From contig NZ_CP029191.1 of assembly GCF_008642335.1 (NCBI RefSeq), positions 6,634,001-6,698,000 on the forward strand: a stretch of 64,000 nucleotides of DNA. The letters run 5' to 3'. The translations under genes were made by a program, and so were the position numbers. The stretch comes from Streptomyces venezuelae (GTDB lineage Bacteria > Actinomycetota > Actinomycetes > Streptomycetales > Streptomycetaceae). Below are positions 23,523-31,472 of this stretch, piece after piece (positions within the stretch are counted from its first letter, which is position 1; each line of letters opens with the position of its first letter). The notes under the pieces were generated by a model. That model ran no database searches. It had not been told where the DNA came from and saw nothing but the letters and a program-made list of their open reading frames with translations.

Positions 23523-24779
23523 ATGGGCTCGGATTCCGTACGGGGTGTGGGGCGGCGGAGGTTGCTCGGGTGGGGCGGGTGGGGCGGTCTCGCGGCGGTG
23601 GGAGGCGCGCCGTTGGTGGGGGCCCGGCCCGCCCACGCCGCTCCGGCGGCGACCGATCCCCGCGCGATCCCCCGGGACACCCGACCCGGCGGAGCCTACG
23701 ACCGCTACGTGGCGAAGCTCGCCGCCGAGGACAGGTTCTCCGGCGTCGTGCTGCTCTCGCACAGGGGCCGGACGGTGTTGTCCCGCAGCTACGGGATGGC
23801 GGACAGGGAGAAGGGCGTCCACAACCACGAGGGCGTCGCGTTCAACCTCTCCTCGGCGGGCAAGCCGTTCGGCGCCGTGGCCGTCCTGCAGCTGGCGCAG
23901 CGCGGCAGGCTGCGGCTCTCGGACACCGTGGGCACCCATCTGAAGGGCTTCCCCGCGGCGATCGCCGACAAGGTGACCATCCACCACCTCCTCTCCGGCA
24001 TCTCCGGGCTCAACACCCCGGAGGAAGACCTGCGACGCGTCTTCCACAGCCGGGAGGAGGTGCGCGAGTTCTACGAGAAGTGGGCCCGGCAGGCGGAACC
24101 GGTGGGCCCACCCGGCACGCCCACCGACCACGCCGGCGCCGAGGTCGCCATCCCGGCGCTGATCGTGGAGGCGGTGACCGGCACGACGTACTGGGACTAC
24201 GTGGAGGAGCACATCTTCAAGCGGTGCGGCATGACCGGCACGGGGTTCTACACCAGACCGCAGTGGCTCACCGACCCGCACATCGCGCACTCGTACATGC
24301 GCCAGGCCGACGGCACCCGCGTGGACGCCGTCCGCAACCTGGACAAGGGCAGCCCGGACCCGCTCCAGCTGGGCAAGAACCCGGCCCGCGGCTTCATCGA
24401 CTTCCCCGGGGACGGCGGCTTCGCCACCGCGCCGGACCTGGTCCGGTTCGCGCACGCGCTGAGCGACGGCACGGTACTGGACCGCCCCTACGCCGAACTC
24501 CTCACCGCCGCGAAGATCCCCCTCGCCCCGCAGGGAGGCGGCCTGCGAGCAGCCCGGTCCACGACCGCCGACGCGGCGTTCACGACGTACATGATGCCGG
24601 TGAGCCTGATCGACGGTCAGTGGCTGAACGGCCGCGCGGGCGTCAACCCCGGCAGCCTCGCCAGCTGGAACATCTACCCGGACAGCGGGTGGGTCGGCGT
24701 CGTCCTCGGCAACCACGACGACGCCCCGTTCCAGGAGATCATCGAGCAGGAGATACGGGCCATCCTCGGCACAACCTGA
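23523..24779 (+). CDS. Exported beta-lactamase-family serine hydrolase lacking the YxN motif
   Basis: 418 residues. The N-terminus GRRRLLGWGGWGGLAAVGGAPLVGARPAHA has a weak twin-arginine look and a cleavage site near AHA. S-x-x-K is S111-A-G-K114 (NLSSAGKPFGAVAVLQL). Where relatives have PGT-x-x-x-YSN, this protein reads PGTPTDHAGAEVA, with H203 at the Tyr position, so the general base is missing or replaced. GFATAPDLVRFAHAL and GWVGVVLGNHDD fit the fold. GGGAGGGG precedes ATG 23523. It may be a non-enzymatic or altered member. Confidence 0.88.
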   Translation: MGSDSVRGVGRRRLLGWGGWGGLAAVGGAPLVGARPAHAAPAATDPRAIPRDTRPGGAYDRYVAKLAAEDRFSGVVLLSHRGRTVLSRSYGMADREKGVHNHEGVAFNLSSAGKPFGAVAVLQLAQRGRLRLSDTVGTHLKGFPAAIADKVTIHHLLSGISGLNTPEEDLRRVFHSREEVREFYEKWARQAEPVGPPGTPTDHAGAEVAIPALIVEAVTGTTYWDYVEEHIFKRCGMTGTGFYTRPQWLTDPHIAHSYMRQADGTRVDAVRNLDKGSPDPLQLGKNPARGFIDFPGDGGFATAPDLVRFAHALSDGTVLDRPYAELLTAAKIPLAPQGGGLRAARSTTADAAFTTYMMPVSLIDGQWLNGRAGVNPGSLASWNIYPDSGWVGVVLGNHDDAPFQEIIEQEIRAILGTT

Positions 24780-24835
24780 GCGTGCCCGCGAAAACCTGAT
24801 CGTGCCCGCACCGGCCCCGGCATACAGTGGCCGGT

Positions 24836-25741
24836 GTGCTGCGTGAAGTGACTGCTGTCCGGTATGTGAACCCGCTGCGGACCGGCGGGTCCGTGCCCGG
24901 GGTCGTCGAGGCCGACGACCTCGGGACATACGTCGTCAAGTTCACCGGATCCGCCCAGGGGCGCAAGGCGCTCGTCGCCGAGATCATCGTCGGCGAGCTC
25001 GCACGCCGCCTCGGCCTGCGCTTCCCCGAGCTCGTCCTGGTCCACTTCGACCCCGCGGTCGGCGCCGACGAACCGCACCAGGAGGTCCAGGACCTGCTGC
25101 ACGCGAGCGCCGGCCTCAACCTCGGCATGGACCTGCTGCCGGGCGCCGCGGACTTCACGCCCGAGGCGATCGACGTCGACCCGCTGGAGGCCGGCAAGGT
25201 CGTCTGGCTCGACGCCCTCACCGCGAACGTCGACCGCACGGTGCACAGTTCGAACCTGATGATCTGGCCCACGTTCGGCGTGCACGAGCCGAAGCTGTGG
25301 CTCATCGACCACGGCGCCGCGCTCGTCTTCCACCACCGCTGGGGCGCCTCCGCCCCGGACAAGGAGTACGACTTCCGGCACCACGCCCTCGGTTCGTACG
25401 GCCCGGACATGACGGCCGCCGACGCCGAACTGGCGCCCCTCGTCACCGAGGACGTCCTCCGCGAGATCGTCGCCCTCGTGCCCGACGCGTGGCTCGCCGA
25501 CGAGCCGGGCTTCGACTCGCCGGACGCGGTCCGCGAGGCGTACGTGAAGCACCTCCTGGCCCGCGCCCGCGCCTCGGCGGCCTGGCTGCCCACGTGCTTC
25601 CCGTCCCGCGACGAACTGGCCGCCGCCGACGCACGGCGCGCCGCCGCCACCGAGAAGGGCCGGCCCGCCTGGCTGAAGCGCGTCCCCGATCTGCACGGGA
25701 AGCCCGCGGCCCAGCAGGACTGGTCGACCCACCTCGGCTGA
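24836..25741 (+). CDS. HipA-family kinase-like protein
   Basis: 301 residues from GTG 24836 (LREVTAVRYVNPL, the typical start; GTG 24827 is also in frame). Motifs: DLGTYVVKFTGSAQGRKALVAEIIVGELARRLGL (nucleotide-binding part), VVWLDALTANVDRTVHSSNLM (catalytic Asp/Asn loop) and LWLIDHGAAL (metal-binding D). HipA toxins phosphorylate proteins, but this shorter actinobacterial group lacks an obvious HipB antitoxin gene nearby. It is a cytoplasmic kinase with an unknown target. It is convergent with the fasciclin gene. Confidence 0.85.
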   Translation: MLREVTAVRYVNPLRTGGSVPGVVEADDLGTYVVKFTGSAQGRKALVAEIIVGELARRLGLRFPELVLVHFDPAVGADEPHQEVQDLLHASAGLNLGMDLLPGAADFTPEAIDVDPLEAGKVVWLDALTANVDRTVHSSNLMIWPTFGVHEPKLWLIDHGAALVFHHRWGASAPDKEYDFRHHALGSYGPDMTAADAELAPLVTEDVLREIVALVPDAWLADEPGFDSPDAVREAYVKHLLARARASAAWLPTCFPSRDELAAADARRAAATEKGRPAWLKRVPDLHGKPAAQQDWSTHLG

Positions 25742-25744
25742 CGG

Positions 25745-26386
25745 TCAGCTCTTCGGCATCAGGACCGTGTCGATGATGTGCACCTCGGCGTTGGCCGTCT
25801 TGACGTTGCCGCAGACGACGTTCGCCGAGTCGTTCACCTTGTACGACTCTCCCGAACCGGACGTCGTGAGCTTCGACTTCTCCAGCGTCTCGTAGGAGCC
25901 GCTCTTCAGGTCCTCGGCCGTCAGCCGCTGGCCGACCACGTGGTACGTGAGGATCTTGGTGAGCTGCGCCTTGTCGTTGAGGACCTTGTCCAGGTCGGCC
26001 TTGGGGATCTTCGCGAAGGCGTCGTTCGTCGGGGCGAAGACGGTGATGTCCTTTGCGTTGTTCAGCGTGTCGACGAGACCGGCCTTCTTGACCGCGGTCA
26101 CCAGCGTGGACAGGGCCGGGTTGTTCGACGCGGCCGTGGCCACGGGGTCCTTCGCCATGCCGTCGAAGCTGCCCTTGCCGTCCTTCGGCACGGACGAACA
26201 GGCGGGCCCGAACGGCTCCGTCATGGATCCCATCGCCTTGGACGGTTCAGCCGACGCGCTCTTGGAGGGGCTGTCGGCGGCGCTGTCCGAGCTGTCGTCC
26301 GAGCAGGCCGTCAGGGCGAGGGGGAGGAAGGCGGCCGAGACGACGGCGACGGCGGCGCGACGGACACGGCGGGGGGTGGTGTTCAT
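25745..26386 (-). CDS. Fasciclin-domain lipoprotein (MPT83/MPT70-like)
   Basis: 213 residues. Lipoprotein signal with lipobox L-T-A-C27, a Ser/Asp-rich spacer, then one FAS1 domain (~75-210): LSTLVTAVKKAGLVDTLNNAKDITVFAPTNDAFAKIP, LTKILTYHVVGQRLTAEDL, and VHIIDTVLMP at the end. It resembles the mycobacterial MPT83/MPT70 surface proteins. GGAGAAG precedes ATG. It is 60 bp behind the molybdopterin oxidoreductase and probably the last gene of the sigK-rskA operon, matching the SigK-controlled set in Mycobacterium tuberculosis. Confidence 0.93.
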   Translation of the reverse strand: MNTTPRRVRRAAVAVVSAAFLPLALTACSDDSSDSAADSPSKSASAEPSKAMGSMTEPFGPACSSVPKDGKGSFDGMAKDPVATAASNNPALSTLVTAVKKAGLVDTLNNAKDITVFAPTNDAFAKIPKADLDKVLNDKAQLTKILTYHVVGQRLTAEDLKSGSYETLEKSKLTTSGSGESYKVNDSANVVCGNVKTANAEVHIIDTVLMPKS

Positions 26387-26446
26387 GACTTCTCCAGGGG
26401 GGTGAGTGAACTTGCGTACTGGTGCGGAAGGGGAGGGATACGAGGG

Positions 26447-28039
26447 TCAGGTGACGGTGACCACCACCGAATGCCGGCCGCTCGCCCCGTCAGGGCTCGT
26501 GCGGGTTCGTTCCGCCGTCTGGACGGCACCCGTTCGGTCGGTCGCCCGCACCGTCAGGGTGTGACCGCCCGGAGCGGCCTGCCACGGGAAGGACCACTGG
26601 CGCCAGGTGTCGCGGGTGTCCTCGGCGGCCAGGTCGGCGCTCCGCCACGGGCCGTCGTCGACGCGCACCTCGACCTTGTCGATGCCGCGGTGCTGCGCCC
26701 ACGCCACCCCGGCGACCATCACCGTTCCCGCCTTCGGCCGGGCGAACGGCTTGGGGGTGTCGATACGGGACTGGGTCTTGATCGGAGCCTTCGCGGCCCA
26801 GTCGCGCCGCACCCAGTAGGGGTCGTACGCGTCGAACGTCGTGAGCTCGATGTCCTCGATCCACTTGCAGGCGGAGACGTATCCGTACAGCCCCGGCACC
26901 ACCATGCGCACGGGGAACCCGTGCGCGAACGGCAGCGGTTCGCCGTTCATGCCGAGCGCCAGCAGCGCGTCGCGGCCGTCCATCACGTCGTCGACGGGCG
27001 TGCCGATGGTCATGCCGTCCACGGACCGCGCGACCAGCTGGTCCGCGGGGCCGCCGCGGGCCGGGGGCACGACACCGCACTCGGCGAGCACGTCGGCGAG
27101 GCGTACGCCGATCCAGCGGGCGTTGCCCACGTACGGGCCGCCCACCTCGTTGGACACGCACGTCAACGTGATGTCCCGCTCGACCAGTTCGCGCCGCAGC
27201 AGGTCCCGGAAGGACACGGTCGTCTCGCGCGCGACGCCCTTGCCGTGGATCCGCAGCCGCCAGGCGTCGGCGTCGACCCGGGGCACGATCAGCGCGGTGT
27301 CCACCCGGTAGAAGTCCTTCGAGGAGGTGACGAAGGGGCTGATGCCGGGCACGCGCAGCCGTGCGCCCTTGGGGACGGGGGAGGCGGGCGAGGCGGGGGC
27401 GGGCAGCACGATGCCTTCGCGGGAGGCGATGGCGTCCTTGCCGCGCGAGGCGTTGAACGACCTGCCGAGAGCGCCGACGCCCGCCGAGGCGGCCGCGGCG
27501 GCGGTGGCGGCGATCAGGAAGCCGCGCCGGTCCCACCCGGCGGTCTCCGTGCCCCCTTCTGACGCGGGGCGGGGGACCAGACGACCGGCGAGCGCATACA
27601 GCAGCGCCGCACCGGCCACGGAACCCACCAGGGAGGGAAGCGCGTCCGCGAGACCGGTCGAGTCCGGCCGGGAGACGGCGGCCAGGGCGCCGACCACCCC
27701 GAAGAGCAGCACGCCCGCCGCGCCGAGGCGGCGGTGGCGCAGGGCGAGGAGCCCCAGCGCGACCGCCAGGAGCGCGAGCACCACGACGATGCCGGACTGC
27801 AGGACGAGCTTGTCGTCGGTGCCGAACTCCCGGATCGCCCAGTCCTTGACGGACGCGGGCGTACGGTCGATCGCCGCACCGCCGACCGCCACGACGGGCC
27901 CCGCCTCGGGGCGCACGGCGGAGGACAGCAGCTCGGCCGCGGCGAGGGCGGCGAACCCGGCCAGCGCCCCACTCAGGGCACCGGCCGCGGCGCGCCCCGG
28001 GTCGATGCGCGGTTTCCGGCGGTTCCGTTCTGTCGTCAC
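26447..28039 (-). CDS. Membrane-anchored molybdopterin oxidoreductase (sulfite oxidase family)
   Basis: 530 residues. About four N-terminal transmembrane helices span residues 15-150 (LSGALAGFAALAAAELL, SGIVVVLALLAVALGLLAL, GAAGVLLFGVVGALAAV, LVGSVAGAALLYALAG). A short linker with RRGFLIAATAAAAASAG and an extracytoplasmic molybdopterin domain follow (DITLTCVSNEVGGPYVGNARWIG; C294 is the expected Mo ligand). A C-terminal Mo-co dimerisation Ig-like domain ends the protein. GTG 28039 lies about 7 nt after a SigK-type -10 element, suggesting a leaderless message. Physiological substrate unknown. Confidence 0.93.
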   Translation of the reverse strand: MTTERNRRKPRIDPGRAAAGALSGALAGFAALAAAELLSSAVRPEAGPVVAVGGAAIDRTPASVKDWAIREFGTDDKLVLQSGIVVVLALLAVALGLLALRHRRLGAAGVLLFGVVGALAAVSRPDSTGLADALPSLVGSVAGAALLYALAGRLVPRPASEGGTETAGWDRRGFLIAATAAAAASAGVGALGRSFNASRGKDAIASREGIVLPAPASPASPVPKGARLRVPGISPFVTSSKDFYRVDTALIVPRVDADAWRLRIHGKGVARETTVSFRDLLRRELVERDITLTCVSNEVGGPYVGNARWIGVRLADVLAECGVVPPARGGPADQLVARSVDGMTIGTPVDDVMDGRDALLALGMNGEPLPFAHGFPVRMVVPGLYGYVSACKWIEDIELTTFDAYDPYWVRRDWAAKAPIKTQSRIDTPKPFARPKAGTVMVAGVAWAQHRGIDKVEVRVDDGPWRSADLAAEDTRDTWRQWSFPWQAAPGGHTLTVRATDRTGAVQTAERTRTSPDGASGRHSVVVTVT

Positions 28040-28045
28040 ATGGGG

Positions 28046-28074
28046 TATCCGAGGCCGAGGGCCGCGCGGATTGG
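28046..28074 (-). promoter_or_regulatory. Candidate SigK-type promoter of the oxidoreductase gene
   Basis: On the minus strand CCAATC (28074-28069), 17 nt, then CGGATA (28051-28046). The same -35 and spacing occur upstream of sigK itself. Transcription would start at or near the GTG start codon, so the mRNA would be leaderless. Confidence 0.6.
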
Positions 28075-28124
28075 TGAATTCCCCTATCGGATGACAATGA
28101 TCCGCGTGTTGACGCCGGGCGGGG

Positions 28125-28895
28125 TCAGACGGGCAACTCCATCAACGCCACGGGGGAGGAGGTCGGCGCGTCCGAACCGCCCGCGGGCTCCACCGTGATG
28201 CCCATGCCGGTCGCCTTGCCGACCCCGCCCCGCATCAGGACCGTCGACGCGGACCGGTCGGGGTCCATGAGACCGGCCGAGCGCATGGAACCGCCGTCGT
28301 CGAACCAGAGTTGGTAGACCTTGCCCTTGGGCGGCCGTGCCATGCCGTCGGCGACGAACACGGCCTTGTCGAGGCTCTTGGACACGACGACCGTGCCGCG
28401 TGCCCCGTCCGTGAGCCCGCCGGTACGGGTCCTGGCGTCCGGGGCGGCGAGCACGGCGGCGAGCTCCTGCGACTGCTCCCGGGTCTGCTCCTGGACCTGC
28501 CGGGCCTGTTCCCGCGCGTCCTCCGCTCGCTGGTGCTGCCAGACCGCGGTGCCGCCGAGACCGACGGCGGCGAGACAGGCGGCGAGGGCCCACCGGTAGA
28601 TGCCACGCGCCCGACGCGGCCGAGGCCCGGGGCCGGTCTCCGTCACCTGCGGGACGCTCGGCACGTCCTGCCGGACGGTGCCGATCCGTCGCAGCACCTC
28701 ATCCTTGAGAGCGGGCCGGGGTGCGACGGCCGAGGCGAGGGCCAGGCGGGCGACGGTCGCGGTCAGCTCCCGCACTTCCTGGTCGCAGGAAGGGCAGAGC
28801 GCGAGGTGCTCCTCGAACTGGGCGCGTTCGGCGTCGTCGAGGGCGTCGGCGGCGTAGGCCCCGGTCAGCGTGTGCAGGTCGGCCGCGCTGTTCAC
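28125..28895 (-). CDS. rskA: Anti-sigma-K factor, RskA-like
   Basis: 256 residues. N-terminal zinc-finger-like anti-sigma segment (LTGAYAADALDDAERAQFEEHLALCPSCDQEV, a C-x-x-C pair with upstream acidic/His residues), one transmembrane helix (IYRWALAACLAAVGLGGTAVW, ~100-120), a Gln/Glu-rich coiled stretch, and an extracytoplasmic RskA domain (VVVSKSLDKAVFVADGMARPPKGKVYQLWFDD). It would hold SigK at the membrane until a periplasmic signal triggers release. Start GTG overlaps the sigK stop as GTGA. Confidence 0.93.
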   Translation of the reverse strand: MNSAADLHTLTGAYAADALDDAERAQFEEHLALCPSCDQEVRELTATVARLALASAVAPRPALKDEVLRRIGTVRQDVPSVPQVTETGPGPRPRRARGIYRWALAACLAAVGLGGTAVWQHQRAEDAREQARQVQEQTREQSQELAAVLAAPDARTRTGGLTDGARGTVVVSKSLDKAVFVADGMARPPKGKVYQLWFDDGGSMRSAGLMDPDRSASTVLMRGGVGKATGMGITVEPAGGSDAPTSSPVALMELPV

Positions 28896-29476
28896 GCGCT
28901 CACCCCCAGGCAGTCGCGCAGCCGGATGAGTCCGTCGCGCAGGCGGGTCTTGACGGTGCCCAAGGGGAGGGCGAGGAGCTCGGCGACCTGGCGGTAAGTC
29001 AGGCCGCGGTAGTAGGCGAGGGTCACGGACTGCCGCTGGACCTCGGTGAGCCCGCGCAGACACCTGCGCACCTGCTCGCGCTCCAGATGCGCCTCGACCT
29101 CTTCGCTGACCTCGTCGAAGGCGGGGGTGGCCGCGAGCTGCGCGGCCTTGCGGTCGCGGGCCGCGGCCGCCTCGACGGAGCGGACCCGGTCCACCGCACG
29201 CCGGTGGGCGAGCGTCAGCACCCAGGTCATCGCGGTACCGCGGTCGGCCCGGTACCGGGGCGCCGTGCGCCACACCTCGACCAGGACGTCCTGGGTGACC
29301 TCCTCGGACTGGGCGTGGTCGCGCAGCACTCCCCGCACGACCCCGAGGACGGGCCCCGCCACGGCGTCGTAGACACCGGTGAACGCCTGCTGGTCACCGC
29401 GGGCGACCCGCGCGAGCAACTCCTGCAGATCGGGCCCGGGCGCGGACCGTGACCCGATACGGACGACTTCATTCAC
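28892..29476 (-). CDS. sigK: ECF RNA polymerase sigma factor, SigK-type
   Basis: 194 residues. Region 2 at ~20-90 (LARVARGDQQAFTGVYDAVAGPVLGVVRGVLRDHAQSEEVTQDVLVEVWRTAPRY, then TWVLTLAHRRAVDRVRS). Region 4 at ~130-185 (LTEVQRQSVTLAYYRGLTYRQVAELLALPLGTVKTRLRDGLIRL). It belongs to the SigK/SigL-like ECF group, with its anti-sigma gene immediately downstream and overlapping. A matching CCAATC-N17-CGTATC promoter lies upstream, so it probably autoactivates. Confidence 0.94.
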   Translation of the reverse strand: MNEVVRIGSRSAPGPDLQELLARVARGDQQAFTGVYDAVAGPVLGVVRGVLRDHAQSEEVTQDVLVEVWRTAPRYRADRGTAMTWVLTLAHRRAVDRVRSVEAAAARDRKAAQLAATPAFDEVSEEVEAHLEREQVRRCLRGLTEVQRQSVTLAYYRGLTYRQVAELLALPLGTVKTRLRDGLIRLRDCLGVSA

Positions 29477-29514
29477 GCGCAGACCCTCCAGGGCACAGAC
29501 CGACGTACACCTCT

Positions 29515-29543
29515 GATACGTAGCCGCCGGCGCTCCGGATTGG
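29515..29543 (-). promoter_or_regulatory. Candidate SigK-type promoter of sigK
   Basis: On the minus strand CCAATC (29543-29538), 17 nt, then CGTATC (29520-29515), about 39 bp upstream of the sigK ATG. It shares the -35 hexamer plus CG (CCAATCCG) and the exact spacing with the promoter at 28046-28074. Confidence 0.6.
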
Positions 29544-29551
29544 TCGGAGTT

Positions 29552-29601
29552 CCACGCACATCACCCCCGGCGCTGTGCGGTGCCGGGGGTGATGTGCGTG
29601 G
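29552..29601. terminator. Strong terminator hairpin after the malate synthase gene
   Basis: Two perfect 20-bp arms (29552-29571 and 29582-29601) with a 10-nt loop lie 26 bp past the aceB stop (minus strand) and just upstream of the sigK promoter. It isolates the two transcription units. Confidence 0.8.
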
Positions 29602-29627
29602 CCGTACTACTGCGGATGTGTGACGTC

Positions 29628-31247
29628 TCAGCGGAGCTGTTCGTACGCCGGGAGGGTCAGGAAGTCCGCGTAGTCCGCGTCCAGGGAGACCTGGAGGAGG
29701 AGGTCGTGGGCCTGCTGCCACTTGCCGGAGGCGAAGGCCTCGTCGCCGATCTCCTCGCGGATCGCGGCGAGTTCCTCGGCGGCGACCTTGCGGGCCAGGT
29801 CGGCGGTGGCCGTCTCGCCGTTCTCGAAGACGACGCCCGCGTTGATCCACTGCCAGATCTGGGAGCGGGAGATCTCCGCGGTGGCGGCGTCCTCCATCAG
29901 GTTGAAGATGGCGACGGCGCCGAGACCGCGCAGCCACGCCTCGATGTAGCGGATGCCGACCTGGACGGCGTTGACCAGGCCGTCGTAGGTGGGCTTCGCG
30001 TCGAGGGAGTCGATGGCGATCAGGTCGCCGGGCGCGACGGAGACGTCCTCGCGCAGGCGGTCCTTCTGGTTGGGCTTGTCGCCGAGGACCGCGTCGAAGG
30101 ACTTCATGGCGATCGGGACCAGGTCGGGGTGGGCCACCCACGAGCCGTCGAAGCCGTCGTTCGCCTCGCGGTCCTTGTCGTTCTTGACCTTCTCGAACGC
30201 GACCTTGTTGACCTCCGCGTCCTTGCGGGACGGGATGAACGCGGCCATGCCGCCGATGGCGTGCGCGCCGCGCTTGTGGCAGGTGCGGACGAGGAGTTCG
30301 GTGTACGCCCGCATGAACGGGGCGGTCATCGTCACCAGGTTGCGGTCCGGCAGGACGAACTTCGAGCCGCCGTCACGGAAGTTCTTGACGATGGAGAAGA
30401 GGTAGTCCCAGCGGCCCGCGTTCAGGCCGGAGGCGTGGTCGCGCAGTTCGTAGAGGATCTCCTCCATCTGGTACGCGGCCGTGATCGTCTCGATGAGGAC
30501 CGTGGCGCGGACCGTGCCCTGCGGGATGCCGACGTAGTCCTGCGCGAAGACGAAGATGTCGTTCCAGAGGCGGGCCTCCAGGTACGACTCCGTCTTCGGG
30601 AGGTAGAGGTACGGGCCCTTGCCGAGCTCGATGAGGCGCTTGGCGTTGTGGAAGAAGTACAGGCCGAAGTCGACGAGCGCGCCGGGGACGGCCTTGCCGT
30701 CGACCTGGAGGTGGCGCTCGTCCAGGTGCCAGCCGCGCGGGCGCATGACGACGGTCGCGAGCTCGTCGGCGCCCTTCAGCGCGTACGACTTGCCGGTGCG
30801 CTCGTCCGTGAAGTCGATGCGGCGCTCGTAGGCGTCGGTGAGGTTGAGCTGGCCGAGGACGACGTTCTCCCAGGTGGGAGCGGAGGCGTCCTCGAAGTCG
30901 GCGAGCCAGACCTTCGCGCCCGAGTTGAGGGCGTTGATGGTCATCTTGCGGTCGGTCGGACCCGTGATCTCCACGCGGCGGTCGTTCAGCGCGGCGGGGG
31001 CCGGCGCGACCTTCCAGGAGTCGTCCTCGCGGACCGCGGCGGTCTCCGGGAGGAAGTCCAGGGTGGAGGTGCGGGCGATCTCCGCGCGGCGCTCGGCGCG
31101 CCGGGCGAGGAGCTCGTCACGCCGGGGCGTGAACTGCCGGTGCAGCTCGGCCACGAACGCGAGGGCCGCGTCGGTGAGCACCTCTTCCTGCCGGGGCAGG
31201 GGCTCTGCGTCGACGATGGCCAGCGGCGACGGCGCTAGTGCGGACAT
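29628..31247 (-). CDS. aceB: Malate synthase A
   Basis: 539 residues, the usual length of the A isoform. Diagnostic segments are KVWLADFEDASAPTWENVVLGQLNL, VVMRPRGWHLDERHL, FGLYFFHNAKRLIELGKGPYLYLPKTES, VRATVLIETITAAYQMEEILYELRDHASGLNAGRWDYLFS and MEDAATAEISRSQIWQWI. It condenses glyoxylate with acetyl-CoA to malate. A TTCCAC-CAT-GAGGAA box 145 bp upstream resembles boxes before allantoinase, and the allantoin genes lie on the same segment, so it probably consumes glyoxylate from allantoin, as reported for AllR-controlled malate synthase of S. coelicolor. Confidence 0.96.
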   Translation of the reverse strand: MSALAPSPLAIVDAEPLPRQEEVLTDAALAFVAELHRQFTPRRDELLARRAERRAEIARTSTLDFLPETAAVREDDSWKVAPAPAALNDRRVEITGPTDRKMTINALNSGAKVWLADFEDASAPTWENVVLGQLNLTDAYERRIDFTDERTGKSYALKGADELATVVMRPRGWHLDERHLQVDGKAVPGALVDFGLYFFHNAKRLIELGKGPYLYLPKTESYLEARLWNDIFVFAQDYVGIPQGTVRATVLIETITAAYQMEEILYELRDHASGLNAGRWDYLFSIVKNFRDGGSKFVLPDRNLVTMTAPFMRAYTELLVRTCHKRGAHAIGGMAAFIPSRKDAEVNKVAFEKVKNDKDREANDGFDGSWVAHPDLVPIAMKSFDAVLGDKPNQKDRLREDVSVAPGDLIAIDSLDAKPTYDGLVNAVQVGIRYIEAWLRGLGAVAIFNLMEDAATAEISRSQIWQWINAGVVFENGETATADLARKVAAEELAAIREEIGDEAFASGKWQQAHDLLLQVSLDADYADFLTLPAYEQLR

Positions 31248-31391
31248 GTCCTGTCACTTCCTTCAGAGAGCTGCACGGACGGTGCCGGGCGAGCCGCCGG
31301 GCAGACGCGGTGGCACTGGGTGCCACAGGGGCCGAGGTACGGCTTGGGGCCCCGTCCGAGGTAACGGGCCTTCTGGTCAGTGGATACTAGT

Positions 31392-31406
31392 TTCCTCATG
31401 GTGGAA
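31392..31406 (-). promoter_or_regulatory. Candidate AllR box upstream of aceB
   Basis: TTCCACCATGAGGAA on the minus strand, nearly the same as TTCCACGTTGTGGAA at 36047-36061 before allantoinase. It is 145 bp upstream of the aceB start. The assignment to AllR is inferred from the shared sequence and the known AllR control of malate synthase in S. coelicolor. Confidence 0.55.
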
Positions 31407-31472
31407 GTTCAATGGTTTGTTGACGTCGAGATTCTTCTCGTCGACACAACGTGTCGCTGAGTGCCATGCCGG

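Noticed and set aside
24836..25741. A HipBA toxin-antitoxin locus
   Set aside because: There is no HTH antitoxin gene adjacent. The protein is shorter than canonical HipA and belongs to a stand-alone actinobacterial group.
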